DNA of 10,983 nucleotides from an uncultured Bacillota bacterium (GTDB lineage Bacteria > Bacillota_I > Bacilli_A > RF39 > UBA660). The stretch's first letter is position 1. Each line of letters opens with the position of its first letter. Both the position numbers and the translations under genes were made by a program. The notes under the pieces are model-generated. The model was not told where the DNA came from, did no database searches, and was given only the letters and a program-made list of their open reading frames with translations. Shown here one piece after another: positions 4,715 through 10,983 of this stretch. The stretch is taken from assembly GCA_905200435.1 (NCBI GenBank), contig CAJKKJ010000006.1, positions 1 to 10,983 on the forward strand, written 5' to 3'.

Positions 4715-7072
4715 ATGTATAATTTAGGTGAACATTTTAAATTTAATATAGAAAATATTCAACCAGATTCAAGGTGTATACTAAAAGGAAATAAATATCG
4801 TATAACAATACTATCAGAAAATTTAGTAAGAGTTGAATACAATGAAATGGGAGCATTTTTTGATGGACCATCACAATTAGTAGTAAACAGAAAATTTCAT
4901 TTGCCAAACATTAGTGTAAAACAAGATGATAAATATTTAGAAGTAAAGACGGATAACTTTATGCTTCATTATACAAAAGAAAATCCATTTAAAAATAATC
5001 TAAAAATAGATGTCGATGGAAAAACTTGGTATTTTGGTCATCCAGAAGCGAGAAGATATGAAGCACCAGGAAGTAAAATTAATGAACATGGTATAAAAAG
5101 TTTATATTCATTAGAAGGATTTGTAAGTATAGATGATGATAGTTATGAATTACTTGAAAATGGTGAATATAAAAAAAGAGAAGGAACATTTATTGATAAA
5201 TATATATTCTTATATGGAAAAAACTTCAATAAATGTTTAAAAGATTACTTTACTTTGACAGGATATCCAACTATGATTCCAAGATATGCACTTGGAATAT
5301 GGTGGAGCAAAAATAAAAATTATACAACAGAAGAAATAAAACAATTAGTAGTAGATTTTAAAGATAACCATATACCAATTTCTACATTTTTGCTAGATCA
5401 TTCTTGGCATATAAATGTATACGATAAAAAACTAATAGAATCAGGATTTACATGGAATGGAACATTAATCAAAAAACCAGATGAATTAACAAACTATTTA
5501 CATGCAAATGGTATAAGAATAGGACTAGTTATTAATCCTAATATAGGATTTTATCCATACGAAGCAAGTTATAATGAAATAATAAAATATTTACAAAAAG
5601 ATAGTAATGGAATAATACCGTTTAATGCTCTTGATCCAAAAAGTATAGATGTATATTTAAAAATATTAATACATCCACTAGATAATTTGGGAATTGACTT
5701 TTATTGCAATGATACAAATAAAATAGACAATAATTACTGGATTACACGATATGCAAATTATGTTGATATGGAAAGAAATTATCAAAAAAGGCCTATTGTT
5801 TTAGCAAAACGTACAGGACTAGCTGATCATAGATATGGTATAATTTATACAGGAAAAACGGATGTTGATTTTGAAACACTAAAAGATATAGCACGATATA
5901 ATGTACTTGCGCCCAATTATGGTTTAGGCTTTTATGCTCATGATATGGGTGGATTTGAAAATGGTGCTGAATCACCTGATTTATATACAAGATTTGTTCA
6001 ACTTGGAACATTTTCACCAATATTTAAATTTGGATCTAGTACTAGTAAATACTATAAAAGAGAACCTTGGAGATGGGAAACAGAAACATATGAGATTGCT
6101 AAATACTATCTAAACTTAAGACAAAAAATGATTTTGTATTTATACAATGAGGCATATAATTATTCAACAACCGGTAAACCATTAATTGAACCAATATATT
6201 ATAAATATCCAGCTTTCTATGATGACGAAATATACAAAAATGAGTACTATTTTGGTGAATCATTATTAGTATCACCAATAACTAATAAAATGGATGAATT
6301 TATGAGAAGAACTGTTCATAAATTTTATATACCAGAAGGAGTATGGTATGATTTTTCTACAGGAAAAAAATATCCTGGTGATCGTAGATATATATCATTC
6401 TATAAATTAAAAGATTATCCAGTATTTGCAAGAGCTGGTGCGATTATACCATTTGGATATAATGAAAATATAAATAATACCAATACACCCAAAACATTAG
6501 AAATTCAAATATTTCCTGGAAAATCTAATAAATATGAATTATATGAAGATGATGGAGTTAGTTCACTTTATAAACAAGGATATTTTATAAAAACAGAAAT
6601 AGAATATAATTATTTTCCAAGTAATTATACAGTTATAATTAGACCTATTGCTGGAAAAAGTAATATAGTTCCAGATAAAAGAAATTATCGCATTGTTTTC
6701 AGAAATGTAAGATATGCTGATGAAGTTATAGTTTATGAGCAAGATATGAAAATAAATGCAAAATGTTATTCTGAGGGACCGAATTTTATTGTTGAAGTTG
6801 AAAATGTTCGTACAATATCTCAATTAACAGTTAATTGTAAGGGAAAAGATATTGAAATCGATGCAGTTAAAATTATAGATGAAGATATTGAAGCAATTAT
6901 TAATGATTTAAATATTAAAACATCTTTAAAAGATGAAATAGATAGTATATTATTTAGTAATGCTCCAATAAATAAAAAACGAATTAGTTTAAGAAAATTA
7001 AGAACTAAAGGGCTTGATTATAAAACATTAAAATTATTCTTAAAATTACTTGAACATTTAAAACAATTATGA
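4715..7072 (+). CDS. Divergent GH31-family glycoside hydrolase (acid/base Asp replaced)
   Basis: A 785-residue protein with GH31 architecture: an N-terminal beta domain (about 25-180, 'ILSENLVRVEYNE'), a TIM barrel starting at 'IPRYALGIWWSKN' (188-200), then proximal and distal beta domains ('YFGESLLVSPI', 'PEGVWYDFSTGKKY', 'FARAGAIIPF', 'YELYEDDG'). GH31 enzymes mostly act on alpha-glucosides or alpha-xylosides. Aligned by eye with YicI, the nucleophile position is D333 ('GIDFYCND'), kept. The acid/base position, normally in a GGD or SGD motif, falls on K381 ('YTGKTDVDFETL'). R366 and H409 ('AHDMGGFE') are kept; the His of the usual 'HS' pair reads Gly440 in 'FKFGSS'. So it may be inactive, use another residue (D383 or D385 lie close), or have another role. 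The last 90 or so residues are a helical tail I cannot assign. There is no signal peptide, so it is cytoplasmic. GGGATGATG-type sequence precedes the ATG, 14 nt after the membrane protein gene. It ends with TGA inside a terminator hairpin. Confidence 0.85.
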   Translation: MYNLGEHFKFNIENIQPDSRCILKGNKYRITILSENLVRVEYNEMGAFFDGPSQLVVNRKFHLPNISVKQDDKYLEVKTDNFMLHYTKENPFKNNLKIDVDGKTWYFGHPEARRYEAPGSKINEHGIKSLYSLEGFVSIDDDSYELLENGEYKKREGTFIDKYIFLYGKNFNKCLKDYFTLTGYPTMIPRYALGIWWSKNKNYTTEEIKQLVVDFKDNHIPISTFLLDHSWHINVYDKKLIESGFTWNGTLIKKPDELTNYLHANGIRIGLVINPNIGFYPYEASYNEIIKYLQKDSNGIIPFNALDPKSIDVYLKILIHPLDNLGIDFYCNDTNKIDNNYWITRYANYVDMERNYQKRPIVLAKRTGLADHRYGIIYTGKTDVDFETLKDIARYNVLAPNYGLGFYAHDMGGFENGAESPDLYTRFVQLGTFSPIFKFGSSTSKYYKREPWRWETETYEIAKYYLNLRQKMILYLYNEAYNYSTTGKPLIEPIYYKYPAFYDDEIYKNEYYFGESLLVSPITNKMDEFMRRTVHKFYIPEGVWYDFSTGKKYPGDRRYISFYKLKDYPVFARAGAIIPFGYNENINNTNTPKTLEIQIFPGKSNKYELYEDDGVSSLYKQGYFIKTEIEYNYFPSNYTVIIRPIAGKSNIVPDKRNYRIVFRNVRYADEVIVYEQDMKINAKCYSEGPNFIVEVENVRTISQLTVNCKGKDIEIDAVKIIDEDIEAIINDLNIKTSLKDEIDSILFSNAPINKKRISLRKLRTKGLDYKTLKLFLKLLEHLKQL

Positions 7073-7100
7073 GTTATAAATAAATATAACTCTTTCTTTT
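7071..7100 (+). terminator. Rho-independent terminator after the GH31 gene
   Basis: GAGTTATA (7071-7078) and TATAACTC (7085-7092) form a perfect 8-bp stem with the loop AATAAA, followed by TTTCTTTT. The stem begins inside the TGA stop codon. Confidence 0.8.
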
Positions 7101-7121
7101 GCAATAAATTTAATGTATAAT
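7093..7121 (+). promoter_or_regulatory. Probable promoter of the Ca2+ ATPase gene (strong -10, weak -35)
   Basis: A perfect TATAAT at 7116-7121 lies 20 bp before the ATG at 7142, again preceded directly by TG as in the promoter at 4092. With 17-bp spacing the -35 would be TTTCTT (7093-7098), which is poor and overlaps the terminator tail. The ribosome binding site GGAAGG (7128-7133) follows. Confidence 0.45.
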
Positions 7122-7141
7122 ATTTTTGGAAGGTATGAATT

Positions 7142-9823
7142 ATGGAAGATAAATGGTATGCAATTGATAAATCTTTTGTTATCAATGATTTAAAATCAGA
7201 TTATAACGGATTAAGTACAATGGAAGCTAAAGAAAGAATTACTAAATATGGAAAAAATGAATTGCCCAAAAAGAAAAGTGATGGATTTTTTAAACTTTTG
7301 ATAAAAGGATTATTTGATCCAATTATAATTGTTCTTATAATTACAATAGTGTTTTCATTTGTTATAAATGAAAAAATAGATGCTTATGCCATTCTATTTA
7401 TAATGCTTGTAGATTTAGTTATTGGGGCTATACAAGAGTTAAGTGCTTCTAAAACGGCTGATAGTTTAGCTAAACTAATAAAAGTAAATACAAAAGTATT
7501 AAGAGATGGAAAAGAAATTTCTATTTCCTCATCAGATATTACAATAGGAGATATTATACTTTTAGAGTCTGGCGATAAAATATCTTGTGATGCAAGAATA
7601 ATGGAATCTACTAATTTACAAGTTGATGAATCAACTTTAACTGGAGAAAGTACAAGTGTATCTAAGTTTGATACTGTACTAGATGAAGATAAATTACTTA
7701 GTGAATGCTCCAATATGGTATTTGCTGGAACTACTGTTTTAACAGGAAGAGCAAGGTGTATTGTAACAGATATTGGAATAAAAACAGAAGTTGGAAAAAT
7801 TGCTCATAAAGTAACAACAGCTAAAGATGAAAAATCACCACTCACAATTCGTATGGAAAAATTTTCAAAACAAATATGTTTAATGATTTTGATTGTTGCT
7901 CTAATAATTACAATTGTATTATTTAGTAAAGGATTACCTGGGAAAGAAATATTTTTAGCTGTTATTGCTTTATCTGTATCTGCAATGCCAGAAGGATTAC
8001 CATTAGCTTTAACTCTTGCTTTAACTATATCTAGTAAAAGAATGCTTAAAAAAAATGTCATTGTAAAAAAATTAACAGCTGCTGAAAGTTTAGGTAGTTG
8101 TACTTTAATTGCTAGTGATAAAACGGGAACTTTAACTGTTAATGAACAGACTGCTAAAAAAATTGTTTTACCTAATAATGATTCGTTTGATGTAACTGGA
8201 ACAGGTTATAATATTGATGGTATTATAAGTGCTACATCATCTGATGAAATGAGAGCTAAAAATATTGCCTTTTTGGGTGTAATAAATAACGAAGCTACAT
8301 TTGAAGATGAGGAAAATATGCATGGTGATTCTATTGATATTGCATTTCTTGTTTTAGGTAAAAAAGCAAATGTTAGTAATATGGGAATGGAAATACTTGC
8401 AAAAATTCCTTATGAATCTGAAAAGGGATATTCAGCTGTATTTTATAAAGATGATAATAAAATTTACTGTACTGTTAAGGGATCATTAGAAAAGGTTTTA
8501 TCATTTTGTAAATATTATAAAATGAACGATAAAATAAAAAAAATAAATGAAAAAAAATTAAGAGAACAAAATGATATTTTGGCTTCAAATGGATATAGAG
8601 TAATAGCGCTTGCTAGTACTATAGTTAAAAAATTTGAAGAAAAAGAGTCTTACTGTGAAAAAGATATTCCGCCATTATGTTTTGAAGGTATGGTTGGATT
8701 TATTGATCCTATTAGAGAAGATGTTAAAGAAAGTATTGAATTATGTCAAAAAGCTTCTGTTAAGGTCGTTATGATAACTGGTGACCATCCTTTAACTGCT
8801 TATAATATTGCAAAGGAACTAAATATAGCTTCATTATATGATGAAGTTACTACTGGAAATGAACTTGATTCTTATTATGAAAAAGGAATTGAAATTTTTG
8901 ATGAATTCATAAAAACAAAAAAAGTTTTTTCTCGAATAACTCCTATTCAAAAATTAGAAATTGTTGAATCATATAAAAGATTAGGTGAATTCGTTGCTGT
9001 AACGGGCGATGGTGTAAATGATACACCGGCTTTGAAATCTGCCAATATAGGTGTTGCAATGGGAAGTGGAACAAGCGCTGCTTTAGAAACGGCTTCAATG
9101 ATTATAGCTGATGATAATTTTAAATCTATAGTAAGTAGTATTAAAGAGGGAAGAGGAACTTATAGTAATATCAGAAAAGTAAGCTATTTATTATTATCCT
9201 GTGGATTTGCTGAAGTATTATTTTTCTTGTTATCGGTTATTTTTAACTTTCCTATGCCTCTTGTTGCAATTCAGTTGCTTTGGCTTAATATAACGACTGA
9301 TGGATTACAAGATCTTGCTTTATCTTTTGAGAAAACTGATGATGATATAATGCTTCAAAAACCTAAAAATACTAATGAATCAGTATTTAATAAAGAGTTA
9401 TTAATTGAAGTTTTAATATCTGGATTAAGTATGGGGCTTATAGTTTTTCTTGTTTGGGTTATACTTCTTGATAAATTAAAATTTAATGTTTATGTAGCAC
9501 GAGGTTACATTATGATGTTAATGGTGTTTATGCAAAATATGCATACTCTTAATTGTCGTAGTGAATCTAAGCATATATATGAAGTTGGTTTTAAGAAAAA
9601 TCCTTTTGTAATATTTAGTATAATACTTGCGACTACTTTACAAATTATAGTTGCTGAAGTACCTATTTTAAGTGAATTTTTAGATACAACTTCTGTTCCG
9701 GTTTTACATATGATTATATTGTTTTTAATATCATGTAATATTATAATAATAGTCGAACTTTATAAATCAATCAAAAAAAGGAAGGAAAGAAAATATGAGT
9801 TTAATTGTAAAAAATGTGAATAA
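7142..9823 (+). CDS. P-type Ca2+-transporting ATPase (P2 type, PMCA/SERCA-like)
   Basis: An 893-residue membrane pump that would export Ca2+ using ATP. Motifs in order: cation ATPase N-terminal domain (about 5-70); M1/M2 (about 58-97); actuator loop TGES (167-170); M3/M4 with AMPEGLP (281-287); phosphorylation site DKTGT (D326); nucleotide-binding KGS (446-448); 'MITGDHP' (544-550); hinge TGDGVND (621-627); M5 (about 682-701); M6 'LWLNITTDGL'; then further helices to about 870. Ion-site residues by alignment with SERCA: E284 (M4), E691 (M5), N716, T719 and D720 (M6) are kept, but the M5 Asn (SERCA N768) is Gly688, so the second site may be changed or lost, as in one-Ca2+ pumps. The length fits PMCA-type bacterial pumps. 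The ATG has GGAAGG 8 nt upstream. The last 29 nt overlap the ABC ATPase gene, whose ribosome binding site lies inside this gene. The basic tail ends KKCE. Confidence 0.93.
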   Translation: MEDKWYAIDKSFVINDLKSDYNGLSTMEAKERITKYGKNELPKKKSDGFFKLLIKGLFDPIIIVLIITIVFSFVINEKIDAYAILFIMLVDLVIGAIQELSASKTADSLAKLIKVNTKVLRDGKEISISSSDITIGDIILLESGDKISCDARIMESTNLQVDESTLTGESTSVSKFDTVLDEDKLLSECSNMVFAGTTVLTGRARCIVTDIGIKTEVGKIAHKVTTAKDEKSPLTIRMEKFSKQICLMILIVALIITIVLFSKGLPGKEIFLAVIALSVSAMPEGLPLALTLALTISSKRMLKKNVIVKKLTAAESLGSCTLIASDKTGTLTVNEQTAKKIVLPNNDSFDVTGTGYNIDGIISATSSDEMRAKNIAFLGVINNEATFEDEENMHGDSIDIAFLVLGKKANVSNMGMEILAKIPYESEKGYSAVFYKDDNKIYCTVKGSLEKVLSFCKYYKMNDKIKKINEKKLREQNDILASNGYRVIALASTIVKKFEEKESYCEKDIPPLCFEGMVGFIDPIREDVKESIELCQKASVKVVMITGDHPLTAYNIAKELNIASLYDEVTTGNELDSYYEKGIEIFDEFIKTKKVFSRITPIQKLEIVESYKRLGEFVAVTGDGVNDTPALKSANIGVAMGSGTSAALETASMIIADDNFKSIVSSIKEGRGTYSNIRKVSYLLLSCGFAEVLFFLLSVIFNFPMPLVAIQLLWLNITTDGLQDLALSFEKTDDDIMLQKPKNTNESVFNKELLIEVLISGLSMGLIVFLVWVILLDKLKFNVYVARGYIMMLMVFMQNMHTLNCRSESKHIYEVGFKKNPFVIFSIILATTLQIIVAEVPILSEFLDTTSVPVLHMIILFLISCNIIIIVELYKSIKKRKERKYEFNCKKCE

Positions 9824-10655
9824 ATCATTTGGTGATAGAAAAGTAGTTGATAATTTATCATTTGAATTATCTAAACCTGGTGTTTTTGGTTTACTTGGTA
9901 CAAATGGTGCTGGTAAAACCACTACTATTAGAATGATTCTTGGAATTATAAAGAAAGATTCTGGTGATATAACTTGGAATAATAAAGAAGTTACAAGAAA
10001 GAATGTTAATTTTGGTTATTTGCCTGAAGAAAGAGGATTATATCCTAAGAGTAAAATATATGACCAATTAATGTATTTTGCTAATCTTAAGGGTATGAAT
10101 AAGGTTGATGCTGATAAAGCTATAAAATATTGGTTAGAGAAATTGAAAGTTTCTGAATATGTTAATTATACTGCTGAAAAATTATCTAAGGGGAATCAAC
10201 AGAAAATACAATTTATCACATCGGTTTTACATAATCCTGATTTAATTGTTTTAGATGAACCATTTAGTGGTTTAGATCCTGTTAATACAGAAATACTTAG
10301 TAATGTAATGAAAGAATTAATAAAAGAAGGTAAATATATTATAATGTCTTCTCATCAGATGAATTCTATTGAAGAATTTTGTACTGATTTAGTTATATTA
10401 AATAGAGGTAAAACTGTTTTAAAGGGCAATTTAAAAGAAATAAAGAATAGTTATAAATCATCAAAGATCTTATTGGAAACTGACGATGATGTTAAAAAAA
10501 TAATTAATAAATTAAAATTAAATATTTTATCAAATAATGATGGAACATATATTATAGAGGTTAATGAAGATGAAAATAAAAAATTGTTTAAAGAATTAGT
10601 TGATAATAATATTAGTATTTCTAAATATGAGGTTATTAAACCATCATTGCATTAA
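9795..10655 (+). CDS. ABC transporter ATP-binding protein, NatA/YhaQ-like
   Basis: A 286-residue cytoplasmic ATPase subunit of an ABC-2 type exporter. Seen in order: Walker A GTNGAGKT (35-42); 'GYLPEERGLYP' at the Q-loop, where Glu stands in for Gln as is common in this group; signature LSKGNQQK (130-137), a usual variant of LSGGQ here; Walker B LIVLDE (150-155) followed by PFSGLDP; switch His in SSHQM (H187); then a C-terminal extension (about 212-286) of the DUF4162 type. It matches NatA and YhaQ proteins, which serve Na+ export or stress-related efflux with a NatB/YhaP permease; the substrate here is not known. The start at 9795 is supported by GGAAGG 9 nt upstream and by the canonical first residues MSLIVKNVNKSFG, although it lies 29 nt inside the Ca2+ ATPase gene. 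The permease gene follows after 28 nt, so the three genes probably form one operon. Confidence 0.92.
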   Translation: MSLIVKNVNKSFGDRKVVDNLSFELSKPGVFGLLGTNGAGKTTTIRMILGIIKKDSGDITWNNKEVTRKNVNFGYLPEERGLYPKSKIYDQLMYFANLKGMNKVDADKAIKYWLEKLKVSEYVNYTAEKLSKGNQQKIQFITSVLHNPDLIVLDEPFSGLDPVNTEILSNVMKELIKEGKYIIMSSHQMNSIEEFCTDLVILNRGKTVLKGNLKEIKNSYKSSKILLETDDDVKKIINKLKLNILSNNDGTYIIEVNEDENKKLFKELVDNNISISKYEVIKPSLH

Positions 10656-10683
10656 ATATTTATTGAAAAGGTAGGTGAGTAAT

Positions 10684-10983
10684 ATGCGTGATTTATTTAC
10701 TGTTGCTAGTTTTACTATTAAGGAAATGGTTAAGAAAAAATCGTTTATTGTATCTAATATTATCTTTTTAGTGATTATTCTTGTTGGTACAAATGTACCT
10801 AGATTACTTGAATCACTTAATGGAAAGAGTGATGGCAAAAAGGTTTTAATTGTTGATAGTAAAAATGTATTTGAGGGTAGTTTGGATTCTTTAAAGACAG
10901 AAGATAGTATTTATGATTTATCTATTACAAATGATAGTTATGATAAAGATAAAATTAAATCTGTTTTAGAAAATGGTGATTAT
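10684..10983 (+). CDS. ABC-2 type permease, NatB/YhaP-like, N-terminal part (runs off the right edge)
   Basis: The first 100 codons are visible and open to the window end. The ATG has AGGTGA 6 nt upstream. Residues 1-20 are a basic cytoplasmic head ('FTIKEMVKKKSF'), typical of ABC-2 permeases, followed by one hydrophobic helix (about 21-37) and the start of a large outer domain ('KKVLIVDSKNVFEGSL'). This layout fits NatB/YhaP, where a long extracytoplasmic domain separates the first helix from the remaining five. Its place 28 nt after the ABC ATPase gene makes it the partner subunit. The remaining membrane helices lie outside the window. Confidence 0.85.
   Translation, partial: MRDLFTVASFTIKEMVKKKSFIVSNIIFLVIILVGTNVPRLLESLNGKSDGKKVLIVDSKNVFEGSLDSLKTEDSIYDLSITNDSYDKDKIKSVLENGDY

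Noticed and set aside
7384..8061. Minus-strand genes opposite the Ca2+ ATPase (also opposite the M16, GH31 and permease genes)
   Set aside because: These are open frames mirrored from strong coding regions, without ribosome binding sites or domain patterns.
1..10983. tRNA, rRNA, CRISPR arrays or riboswitches
   Set aside because: No clover-leaf, rRNA-like, spaced-repeat or conserved leader pattern was recognised; the gaps are short and mostly accounted for by promoters, terminators and the IS.

Overview
The window is very AT-rich DNA whose genes look like those of a low-GC, Gram-positive-type (Bacillota or Mollicutes-related) bacterium. The signs are a YmfH-type M16 peptidase, a lipoprotein-type signal sequence, strong AGGAG-like ribosome binding sites and sigma-A-like promoters. 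TGA appears to be an ordinary stop (it ends the genes finishing at 2368 and 7072, and Trp is written TGG), so the code looks standard. A gut-type uncultured lineage is plausible, but that is inference.

Left block (1-2840, + strand): the C-terminal part of a YmfH-like M16 protein is followed after 3 nt by a membrane-anchored XRE-type regulator whose outward-facing domain carries six cysteines. A short intergenic region with a 14-bp tandem direct repeat (21-bp period) and a 17-bp-spaced promoter then leads into a two-gene unit with a 4-nt overlap: a membrane-anchored rhodanese-like protein and a thioredoxin-fold lipoprotein with a CX5C motif. A hairpin terminator closes this unit. I read this as a possible thiol/redox module of the cell surface with its own transmembrane regulator. 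The parts are seen; the link is inference.

Middle (2852-4031): a complete but decayed IS481-like insertion sequence of about 1.17 kb on the minus strand. It has terminal inverted repeats, long matching subterminal motifs, a 6-bp TTGTAA target duplication and a transposase gene with three in-frame stops in its DNA-binding part. It landed in a small palindrome in the gap between the two blocks. Inside it, a hairpin can cover the transposase ribosome binding site in read-through transcripts but not in transcripts from its own promoter.

Right of the IS (4069-7100, + strand): a promoter drives a small single-pass membrane protein with two InlB-B-repeat-like units, and 14 nt later a divergent GH31 glycoside hydrolase in which the general acid/base Asp appears to be Lys. 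A terminator follows. The membrane-protein gene uses ATA for nearly all isoleucines, while the rhodanese gene uses only ATT, a sharp change of codon habit across a short distance.

Right end (7101-10983, + strand): a PMCA/SERCA-like P-type Ca2+ ATPase, overlapped by 29 nt by a NatA/YhaQ-like ABC ATPase, followed by the start of its NatB/YhaP-like permease, which runs off the window. This looks like an ion-export or envelope transport operon.
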